Assembly: GCF_022835695.1 (NCBI RefSeq)
Contig: NZ_BQUV01000009.1
Span: forward strand, 356,064 to 420,063
Length of the DNA stretch: 64,000 nt
Direction: 5' to 3'
From: Bradyrhizobium sp. Ce-3
Lineage (GTDB): Bacteria > Pseudomonadota > Alphaproteobacteria > Rhizobiales > Xanthobacteraceae
Part shown: positions 19,103 through 25,286 of the stretch, one piece after another
How the letters are laid out: every line of letters starts with the position of its first letter
Position numbering within the stretch: the stretch's first letter is position 1
The notes under the pieces: generated by a model
The model's input: only the letters and a program-made list of their open reading frames with translations
Told to the model about the DNA's origin: nothing
Databases searched by the model: none
Made by a program: the position numbers and the translations under genes

Positions 19103-19888
19103 CTATTCGCGAATGGATGCCGCCGTCAGAAGTCCCGCCGTGATCCAGCCATGCAGATAACCGGCGCCACGCGCCGCGGTATTGTCGGGATCGGCATAGG
19201 TCGCGAGCATCTCGCAGAGCACGCCGAACGGAATGCCGTTAGAGGCTTCGTCCCACATCATCGCCTCCTCCGTCGGCAGCTCGCGGAACATCGGCGTTGT
19301 GTCCTGTCGCCAGATCAGCAGGCGTACGGGTTCGGCGAGCGTCTCCGCTTCGGGCGGCGTCTCGTCGTTCTTCAGTGCCATCCAAATCGCGGCGGCATTG
19401 GTCGACAGATCGATCCTGGCCGTGCTCGGATGCGGGGCGAACACCAGATCGTTCCACTGCTCCGGAGCAAAGCCGGCCATTGTCTCCAGCGCCAGCACCG
19501 CACCCTCGCGGGCATCGAAGGCGTCGTTCAATGCTTTCTCCAGTCCAGCAAGGTCGGCGAGCACGGGATGGCTGCTGTAGGGCTCGGTGGACCTCAGGAA
19601 GTCCGGCAGCCCTTGCGAGAACCAGCGCAGGTTCGGGTGCTCGGACGGTCGTGCCTTGACGTAGGCATGGCCCATCTCGTCGAACATCTCGTCGCCAAGA
19701 AAACGATGCAGCAGCTCGTGGTCGTTACGCATCGCCTCGACCAGCCGCGAGCCGTAGGCGTAACGATAGACGCCGAACAGCGTCTCGCGCGTCTCGCGCG
19801 GACTGTCGAGGATTTCGGCCAGAATGCTGTCGTCGCCGGCGAGGATGGCGCGCTGAAAAACGCTCTGCTGGCGCGCGAAGTCGCTCAC
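19103..19888 (-). CDS. bufC: BufC/HvfC-family peptide-modification partner (DUF2063)
   Basis: The 261-residue protein has the DUF2063 layout. An N-terminal helical domain (FQRAILAGDDSI...VYRYAYGSRLVEAM) is followed by a second domain that in these systems helps present the precursor to the MNIO maturase. The GTG start at 19888 overlaps the bufB stop as GTGA, so the two are translated together. Its presence next to a DUF692 gene and small Cys-rich precursors is the classic bufferin arrangement. The family was formerly called 'putative DNA-binding domain'; a DNA role is not expected. Confidence 0.85.
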   Translation of the reverse strand: MSDFARQQSVFQRAILAGDDSILAEILDSPRETRETLFGVYRYAYGSRLVEAMRNDHELLHRFLGDEMFDEMGHAYVKARPSEHPNLRWFSQGLPDFLRSTEPYSSHPVLADLAGLEKALNDAFDAREGAVLALETMAGFAPEQWNDLVFAPHPSTARIDLSTNAAAIWMALKNDETPPEAETLAEPVRLLIWRQDTTPMFRELPTEEAMMWDEASNGIPFGVLCEMLATYADPDNTAARGAGYLHGWITAGLLTAASIRE

Positions 19889-20781
19889 GCGGACGCGCTC
19901 GCAGGCAGAACCTTCCCGGCGATCTCGCGGGTCCGCTTCACCTCCACCAGCAATTCGTCGAGCGGCGGGATGTTGTCATCGCGCTCGATCATGGTCGAGA
20001 CCCGGCCGAACCGTTGCAAAGCCGCGGCATAGAGATCCCAGACGTCTTCGCACACTGGATGATCATGGGTGTCGATGATATGCGTTCCCATGTGGCTGTG
20101 ACCGGCCATGTGAAACTGCACGACGCGGTCGGCAGGAATGCCGTTGAGGAAAGCCATCGGGTCATAGCCGTGATTGAAGGCGCTGACATAGACGTTGTTG
20201 ATGTCGAACAGCAGCCAGCAGCCGGAGCGGCGCGACAGTTCGGAGAGGAATTCCCACTCCGTCATCTCGGAATTGTTGAACTGCACATAGGTCGAGACAT
20301 TCTCGAGCACGATGGCGCGGCCGAGGAAGTCCTGCACCAGCTGTACCCGGCTCACCACATGATCGAGCGCTTCGCTTGTATAGGGGATCGGCAGCAGATC
20401 GTGCAGGTTCTTGCCGTGCACGCCGGTCCAGCACAGATGGTCGGACACCCATTTCGGCTCGACGCGCTGCGCTAGGTCCTTCAGGCCCTGCAGATAATCG
20501 AAATTCGGCGGCGCGGTGGAGGCGATCGACAGCGAGACACCATGCATGACGACCGGATAGCGTTCGCAGATGCGATCGAGGATGCGCAGCGGCTGGCCGC
20601 CGGGCAGCATGTAGTTTTCGCTGATCACCTCGAACCAGTCGATCGGCGGATTGCCGCTCAGGATCTCGTCGTAATGCTGGGCGCGCAGCCCGAGGCCGAA
20701 GCCGAGGAACGGCGGCTTGGCCGATTGCAGCGGGCGCTCTGCGAGCACCGACTTGTCCGGTGACCTGCTCGCAACGTTCAT
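19885..20781 (-). CDS. bufB: MNIO-family (DUF692) RiPP maturase, BufB-like
   Basis: The 298-residue TIM-barrel enzyme belongs to the multinuclear non-heme iron oxidases. Conserved motifs include FEVISENYM, VMHGVSLSI, VSDHLCW, VLENVS, LFDINNVYVS and HMAGHSH, which carry the iron-binding Glu, His and Asp residues. In described bufferin systems this enzyme converts precursor cysteines to 5-thiooxazoles in the cytoplasm, creating a copper-binding peptide. It lies 103 bp downstream of one precursor gene, with a hairpin between, and overlaps bufC by 4 bp. The call is firm; the exact modification here is inferred from the family. Confidence 0.9.
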   Translation of the reverse strand: MNVASRSPDKSVLAERPLQSAKPPFLGFGLGLRAQHYDEILSGNPPIDWFEVISENYMLPGGQPLRILDRICERYPVVMHGVSLSIASTAPPNFDYLQGLKDLAQRVEPKWVSDHLCWTGVHGKNLHDLLPIPYTSEALDHVVSRVQLVQDFLGRAIVLENVSTYVQFNNSEMTEWEFLSELSRRSGCWLLFDINNVYVSAFNHGYDPMAFLNGIPADRVVQFHMAGHSHMGTHIIDTHDHPVCEDVWDLYAAALQRFGRVSTMIERDDNIPPLDELLVEVKRTREIAGKVLPASASA

Positions 20782-20846
20782 GGCGGCTCCGCGCTTCTGG
20801 CGTCCGGCTCACGGCGCCCAACTTCAGAAAACTATCATGGAAACGA

Positions 20847-20866
20847 GGCCCGGCCTACACCGGGCC
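20847..20866 (-). other. Hairpin between precursor and maturase genes
   Basis: GGCCCGG and CCGGGCC arms (7 bp) flank a 6-nt loop in the 103-bp gap between the 20885-21142 precursor and bufB. No clear T-tract follows on the minus strand, so it may be an mRNA 3'-end stabiliser or partial terminator that keeps precursor mRNA above bufBC mRNA. That role is inferred. Confidence 0.55.
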
Positions 20867-20884
20867 CCGCTTGGTCCGATACGT

Positions 20885-21142
20885 TCACCCGGCCTTGAAC
20901 TTGCCCTTCGCCGCGGTGCAGTCGGCCTTCGTCATCTCCGCAAAGCCCTGGCCCTTGCAGGCATTCTGGCCCTTGCAGGCATGATTGCCGCCCTTGCAGG
21001 CGCTCTGGCCCTTGCATGCATTGGCGCCAACGCATTTGCCTTCGCTCGCAGCGTAGGACTGCGTCGACACCACGGCTCCGGCCAGGAAAAGCGTGGCCGC
21101 TGCGGCGGCGAGTGTCGCACCGGACTTGGTGGTAAGCTTCAT
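20885..21142 (-). CDS. bufA2: Bufferin-type (BufA2-like) metallophore precursor, copy proximal to bufB
   Basis: The 85-residue precursor has a Sec signal peptide (to about SYAAS) and six Cys spaced C-x5-C-x5-C-x6-C-x5-C-x12-C. Four of them sit in CKG motifs (NACKGQSACKGG, HACKGQNACKGQGF). The ATG at 21142 follows GGAGACGCTC; the GTG-led extension to 21160 is unlikely. Such peptides are modified on Cys by the MNIO enzyme and exported to the periplasm, where they bind copper. It has its own ECF-like promoter and follows the terminator of the other precursor. Confidence 0.88.
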   Translation of the reverse strand: MKLTTKSGATLAAAAATLFLAGAVVSTQSYAASEGKCVGANACKGQSACKGGNHACKGQNACKGQGFAEMTKADCTAAKGKFKAG

Positions 21143-21221
21143 GAGCGTCTCCTTGTGCAAGATGGTTAAAGGTGCGCCGCCCGCAAACCGTGTGAGTTGG
21201 CCGGAAGCTGCGCCCAGGGAT

Positions 21222-21249
21222 AGCTACGGATATGGTCCGCTTTGGTTAC
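21222..21249 (-). promoter_or_regulatory. ECF-like promoter of the bufB-proximal precursor
   Basis: On the minus strand GTAACCAAA (GTAACC at 21249-21244) is followed 15 nt later by CGTAGCT (21228-21222), about 80 bp before the ATG at 21142. The same two blocks precede the other precursor with 16-nt spacing. The form resembles ECF sigma promoters, notably the SigF type that controls bufferin genes in Caulobacter, as I recall it. Confidence 0.6.
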
Positions 21250-21299
21250 CCGTGCCGGGATCATTTTATCCGCGCCTTGGAGTGAAAAGGCCCGGCGTG

Positions 21300-21327
21300 A
21301 AAGGCCCGGCGCGGTCGCCGGGCCTTT
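21300..21327 (-). terminator. Strong hairpin terminator after the distal precursor
   Basis: AAAGGCCCGGCG (21300-21311) and CGCCGGGCCTTT (21316-21327) pair perfectly over 12 bp with a 4-nt loop. On the minus strand the hairpin ends in TTT, and a partial second copy of the arm follows. It lies 15 bp after the stop codon of the precursor at 21343-21606, so that gene is probably a separate, short transcript. Confidence 0.75.
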
Positions 21328-21342
21328 CTTGGGTGGATGCGA

Positions 21343-21606
21343 TCAGCCCTTGACGAACTTGCCGCCCATCGCGCTGCACTGCTTTTCGGAGCTCAGCGAG
21401 AAGCCGGTGCCCTTGCAGGCGTTCAGGCCCTTGCAGGAATTGGCGCCGCCCTTGCAGGCGCTCTGGCCCTTGCAGGCATTGCCGGCCATGCACTTGCCCA
21501 TGGCGGCATTCGCGGGCGTCGAGGTGGTCGAAACCACGGAGCCGGCGAGGAACATGGTGGCCGCAGCGACGGCGAGCGTTGCGCCGGACTTCGAACTCAA
21601 CTTCAT
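21343..21606 (-). CDS. bufA2: Bufferin-type (BufA2-like) metallophore precursor, distal copy
   Basis: The 87-residue precursor is a paralogue of the one at 20885-21142, with the same signal peptide start (MKLSSKSGATLA) and exactly the same Cys spacing, C-x5-C-x5-C-x6-C-x5-C-x12-C, including four CKG motifs. The ATG at 21606 follows AGGAGATCGTC. It has its own promoter (21772-21800) and terminator, so it can be made alone while the maturase comes from the second unit. Loop residues between Cys differ between copies (QNA/LNA, GNHA/GANS), so the two may differ in metal binding or partners. Confidence 0.87.
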   Translation of the reverse strand: MKLSSKSGATLAVAAATMFLAGSVVSTTSTPANAAMGKCMAGNACKGQSACKGGANSCKGLNACKGTGFSLSSEKQCSAMGGKFVKG

Positions 21607-21771
21607 GACGATCTCCTCGGTGATTGTTTGAAAGCAATAAACGTGGCGCCGTCAGCATCCGACGATCGTTCGATCCCGGACCACACAACGGATGGACAAT
21701 CGGAGAACAATCAGATCGCAGGGGCGTCCGCGGCGCGGTGCTTCCCGCGATTTGAGTGCTCGTCCAGGATC

Positions 21772-21800
21772 AGCTACGGGGTATCGGGCGATTTGGTTAC
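21772..21800 (-). promoter_or_regulatory. ECF-like promoter of the distal precursor
   Basis: GTAACC (21800-21795), then AAATCG, and CGTAGCT (21778-21772) with a 16-nt spacer on the minus strand. The leader to the ATG at 21606 would be about 160 nt. The 321-bp gap 21607-21927 holds this promoter and no gene that I can see. Confidence 0.65.
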
Positions 21801-21927
21801 AGCGTTTCAAAAGAAAATTTTGTTTGGTCCGGGTCTGACGCCCGGTCCATGTCAAACACCGCCGGTCAAAGAGTATTTCATTGCGCCAGGACGAACGATT
21901 TGCTGCATTGCACTGTCGGCATTTTAA

Positions 21928-23718
21928 TCAGTTTTGCGCGGCGCGTGCCGGCTTCAGCTTCGCCATTTGCGCCACGTTCGCCTGCAACTCCTCGGCGCTG
22001 AACGCCGGGAATGAGCAGATGCGGTTGCTGCAGGCGAACGCCGCGGGTTCGCCGAGATCGGGATAGTCGACGTCCGGGTTGGGCAGCTTGCCCTCGCGGA
22101 GATCGAGCCATTCCAGCCGCTTGTAGCGGGCGGGCAGGGCGCGGGCGATGGCATGCAGGGCCTGCGCGCGACCGTCATCCTTGTGTCCGACGATCGTCAG
22201 ATGCGTCGGTTCGAGCGCGAGTTCGTCGTCGGCGAGCAGCACGCCGGGCAGCGGGCGCGGCATGTCCGCCGACGCCGCGCTGAGGTAACGCATGGCATGC
22301 GAGGCCAGCGCGCGGGTGCGTTCGTCGCCATAGTAGCGGTTGAGCATGTTCATGAAGCGCGCGACCTGGATCTGGTCGTCGATCAGCTTGGCCGGTTTGG
22401 CGAACACGCCGGCTGTGCCTTCCGACGTCTTGGAGGTGAAGAAGCCGCCGGCCTCGTCACGGAAGCTGGCAATGGCGTCGCCCGCCTTGCTTGCCGCCGT
22501 CAGCCAGTCGCGATTGCCGGTTGCGGCGTAGAGATCGAGCAGGGCCTGTCCCATCGCGACGGTGTCGCCGAGGAAGGGGCCGCCGCGATCCTTGTCGCCG
22601 TGGCGGAAGCCGCCGTCCGGAAGCGCGCGATCGGCGAGCACCCATTTCGCCGAGCGTTCGGCGATGTCGAGGACCTTCGGATCGTTACTGACGTCGTAAT
22701 AGGCCACGAGGCCTGAGATCGCCCAACCGTTCTCGCGGGCATAAAGGTTCTTGTCGATGCGGGGCAGGCCGAGCGCGCGGCGCTCGGCATCGGCCAGCGC
22801 GTAGTATGTGTGGCCGTCGACGTCGTGATTGAGATCGGCATCCTGGCTGACATAGAAGGCGCCGTCCGGACCGAGCAGAAAGCCGGTCAGATAACGTTCG
22901 ACGTCGCGCGCGGCGGCGAGATATTTCGGGTCCTTCCATTGCGCATAGGCCTGGCTGTATTGCCGCAGATATTGTGCCTGGAACGAGATGATCTTCTCGA
23001 AATGCGGATGGCTCCAGGTGCCGCCTTCCGAATACTGGAACACGCCGCCCCACACCGGATCGATCAGCGCGATCGCGGCATCGAGCGTCTGCCTTGCGCG
23101 CCGTGTCGCCGTCGAGTCGCCGGCTTCGGCGCGGCTGATCGCAAGGTCGAGGCTGTCGGCGTCGATATATTTCTGGTTCTCGCCCCAGCCGCCGAGCTTG
23201 TCGTCGTAGGATTCATCGAACGTTCTGATCAGCCCGGCGCGTTGCGCCTTGCCGAGGAAGGCGGATGCGGCGGGCTTGATCTCGAAGGCTTCGCCCACCG
23301 ACGGGCCCGGAGAGGGATCGTCGATGATCGCCTTGAGGAGCGCCTGCATCCGCTCCGGCTCGATATAGCCCCTGATCTTGGCGATCTCGCTGCCGTCAGG
23401 CGCGAACACGATGGTCGCGGGCCAGCCCCAGTCGCCGTAGCGGCTCGAGAGATCGGGATTGGCATCCTGGTCGACGCGGACCGGGAGATACTTCGCCGCA
23501 AGCAGCTCCTGCACCTTCGGGTCGGCGTAGGTCGTCTTCTCCATCACGTGGCACCAGTGGCACCACACCGCCTCGAGATCGAGGATGACGAAGCGCTGCT
23601 CGGTCGCGGCACGCGCGAACAGATCGTGGCTCCAGTCGCTCCATGCCGGGCCGTCCGCCGCGCCTGAGGGCGATGCGCTCAATGCCACGAGCATTGCGAT
23701 GGTGCGGACAAGTCTCAT
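21928..23718 (-). CDS. DUF255/YyaL-type thioredoxin-domain protein, exported
   Basis: The 596-residue protein has a signal peptide (to about SGAAD) and a thioredoxin-fold DUF255 domain with the active-site pair CHWC (residues 53-56, in VWCHWCHVMEKTTY). A long six-hairpin, glycosidase-like helical domain follows to the C-terminus, as in YyaL/spermatogenesis-associated protein 20 relatives. A last pair of Cys (ACSNRICSFPAF) is close to the end. The ATG at 23718 follows GGGAG. Its place between DoxX and the bufferin units suggests a periplasmic thiol role in the same response; substrates are unknown. Confidence 0.8.
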   Translation of the reverse strand: MRLVRTIAMLVALSASPSGAADGPAWSDWSHDLFARAATEQRFVILDLEAVWCHWCHVMEKTTYADPKVQELLAAKYLPVRVDQDANPDLSSRYGDWGWPATIVFAPDGSEIAKIRGYIEPERMQALLKAIIDDPSPGPSVGEAFEIKPAASAFLGKAQRAGLIRTFDESYDDKLGGWGENQKYIDADSLDLAISRAEAGDSTATRRARQTLDAAIALIDPVWGGVFQYSEGGTWSHPHFEKIISFQAQYLRQYSQAYAQWKDPKYLAAARDVERYLTGFLLGPDGAFYVSQDADLNHDVDGHTYYALADAERRALGLPRIDKNLYARENGWAISGLVAYYDVSNDPKVLDIAERSAKWVLADRALPDGGFRHGDKDRGGPFLGDTVAMGQALLDLYAATGNRDWLTAASKAGDAIASFRDEAGGFFTSKTSEGTAGVFAKPAKLIDDQIQVARFMNMLNRYYGDERTRALASHAMRYLSAASADMPRPLPGVLLADDELALEPTHLTIVGHKDDGRAQALHAIARALPARYKRLEWLDLREGKLPNPDVDYPDLGEPAAFACSNRICSFPAFSAEELQANVAQMAKLKPARAAQN

Positions 23719-23747
23719 GGCGTGCTCCCGAGGGCGAGGGTCGTTTG

Positions 23748-23754
23748 AGCTACG
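23748..23754 (-). promoter_or_regulatory. CGTAGCT motif upstream of the thioredoxin-domain gene
   Basis: A CGTAGCT block (minus strand) lies 30 bp before the start at 23718, as in the bufferin promoters, but no good GTAACC is found at the right distance (CGAGCC is there instead). This may be a weak or decayed member of the same promoter family, or chance. Confidence 0.25.
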
Positions 23755-23815
23755 CGGCCGTCCGGATCGGGGCTCGCAAGCTCACGGGATTGTGAGCCAG
23801 CCTCGCGGGTTACCC

Positions 23816-24280
23816 TCAGGTCGGCGCCTTCTGGTCCTCGGTCGCGTTGACCAGCAGGCGGTCCAGCGAGGCGGCACCGGGACCTGCGATCGCAAGCCAC
23901 ATGAAGGCGGCGAAGTAGGTCGCTTCCTCAAACCCGAGCAGTGTCTCCAGCGAGTCAACGTCGCCCCATTTCGCCGACTTGATGGCGACGATCATCACCA
24001 CCGCGAGCATCGCGGCGGGGATGCGGGTGAACAGGCCGACGATCAGCATCGCGCCGCCGAAGCATTCGACGCCGGACACGAAGGGGGTGAGGATGGTCGG
24101 GAAGGGAATGCCCCAGCCGACGAAGTTCTCCGTGACCTGGGCGAGGTTGGTGAGCTTGCCCCAGCCGGCCAGCATGAAGGTGTAGCCGACGATGATCCGC
24201 ATGATCAGCGGCCCGGCCCAGGAAAAATGCGAGGCGATCCGTGCCGGCAGCAGAATCAGCAGGTTGACGATGGAATTCAT
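23816..24280 (-). CDS. DoxX-family membrane protein
   Basis: The 154-residue protein has four hydrophobic segments and the DoxX-type core GYTFMLAGWGKLTNL with GWGIPFPTILTPFVSG. The ATG at 24280 follows GGGAGGG by 7 bp; the longer frame to 24352 is basic and unlikely. DoxX-like proteins recur in bufferin and related MNIO operons (as BufD/HvfX), where a role in metal or redox handling is suspected. It lies between CcdA and the thioredoxin-domain protein, all on the minus strand, which supports a common function. Confidence 0.82.
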   Translation of the reverse strand: MNSIVNLLILLPARIASHFSWAGPLIMRIIVGYTFMLAGWGKLTNLAQVTENFVGWGIPFPTILTPFVSGVECFGGAMLIVGLFTRIPAAMLAVVMIVAIKSAKWGDVDSLETLLGFEEATYFAAFMWLAIAGPGAASLDRLLVNATEDQKAPT

Positions 24281-24353
24281 GCGAAACCCTCCCAATATTC
24301 CGCCACGCAGCCTGTGCCGGCGTTCGGTGCGAACGCAGAGGGCACGAGCCAAA

Positions 24354-24382
24354 AGCTACGGCCGCGTCATGGTGGGAGTTTC
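24354..24382 (-). promoter_or_regulatory. Possible ECF-like promoter of doxX
   Basis: GAAACT (24382-24377) and CGTAGCT (24360-24354) are separated by 16 nt on the minus strand, 74 bp before the doxX start. The second block is identical to that of the bufferin promoters; the first differs from GTAACC. Confidence 0.35.
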
Positions 24383-24409
24383 GCCTGATATGGCGGGCTT
24401 GTTACGCCA

Positions 24410-25141
24410 TCAGCCGATATTTTGCAGCGCCGGGAAGGTTTCCAGCAGCCAGACGCTGACACCGGACACCGCGCCGGTCAGGAAGCCGATGCCGGTGATC
24501 ACCATCAGCACGCCCATCACCCGCTCGACGGTGTCGAGATGGCGCTTCATCCGCGCGAACAGCGAGGAGAACTGCTTGACCATGAAGGCGGCGAGCAGGA
24601 ACGGGATGCCGAGCCCGGCGGAATACACCGCGAGCAACCCGGCGCCTTTGGTCACCGTGGCCTCAGCGGCCGCAATCGAGAGGATCGCCGCGAGGATCGG
24701 CCCGATGCACGGCGTCCAGCCGAAGGCGAACGCCAGCCCCATGACATAGGCGCCCCACAGTCCGATCGGCTTGGGCGCGGTCAGCCGGCCCTCGCGCATC
24801 AACAGGCCGATCCGGGTGATGCCGAGGAAGTGCAGGCCCATGATAATGATGACGATGCCGGCCAGGATCGAGAGCTCGGCCGACCAGGCGCGCACCAGCC
24901 CGCCGACGATGGACGCGCTGGCGCCGAGCGCGACGAACACGGTCGAGAAGCCGAGCACGAACATCAGCGCCGCCGTCATCACCGCGCGCTTGGAGGCCGC
25001 GGTGGCGCCGTCCTGATTGACCTGCTCGATGGTCGCGCCGGTCAAATAGATCAGATAGGGCGGCACCAGCGGCAGCACGCAGGGCGACAGGAAGCTGACT
25101 AGACCGGCGATCAAGGCGGCCGGGATCGTGACGTCGTGCAT
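24410..25141 (-). CDS. ccdA: CcdA-family cytochrome c biogenesis / thiol-electron transporter
   Basis: The 243-residue membrane protein has six helices and the two CcdA motifs with membrane Cys, LSPCVLPLVPPYLIYLTG and GWTPCIGPILAAIL. CcdA moves electrons from cytoplasmic thioredoxin to periplasmic thiol proteins. The start at ATG 25141 begins the conserved N-terminus; the frame to 25222 is not supported. The thioredoxin-domain protein downstream could be its acceptor, and the pair could keep bufferin or other Cys reduced, which is inference. It is divergent from the cyclase at 25287. Confidence 0.87.
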   Translation of the reverse strand: MHDVTIPAALIAGLVSFLSPCVLPLVPPYLIYLTGATIEQVNQDGATAASKRAVMTAALMFVLGFSTVFVALGASASIVGGLVRAWSAELSILAGIVIIIMGLHFLGITRIGLLMREGRLTAPKPIGLWGAYVMGLAFAFGWTPCIGPILAAILSIAAAEATVTKGAGLLAVYSAGLGIPFLLAAFMVKQFSSLFARMKRHLDTVERVMGVLMVITGIGFLTGAVSGVSVWLLETFPALQNIG

Positions 25142-25286
25142 CAAGGAACCTTCTGGAGTAGCTGGCTTGTCTTGGCGTGTACGCAGCCAACAATCCAGAA
25201 GTTTCGTCGCAGATGCATTCAACTATGGTCACAGGCCCGTGTCCGGAAGCTGCGTTGCGTCCCGCACTGGCGAAACAATCGCCGAT

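Noticed and set aside
19103-19888. DNA-binding regulator (old family name of DUF2063)
   Set aside because: The overlap with the MNIO gene and the precursors next to it point to a peptide-modification partner instead.
23760-23817. GTAACC block near 23812 as the -35 of the thioredoxin-gene promoter
   Set aside because: It is more than 45 nt from the CGTAGCT block, far outside promoter spacing.
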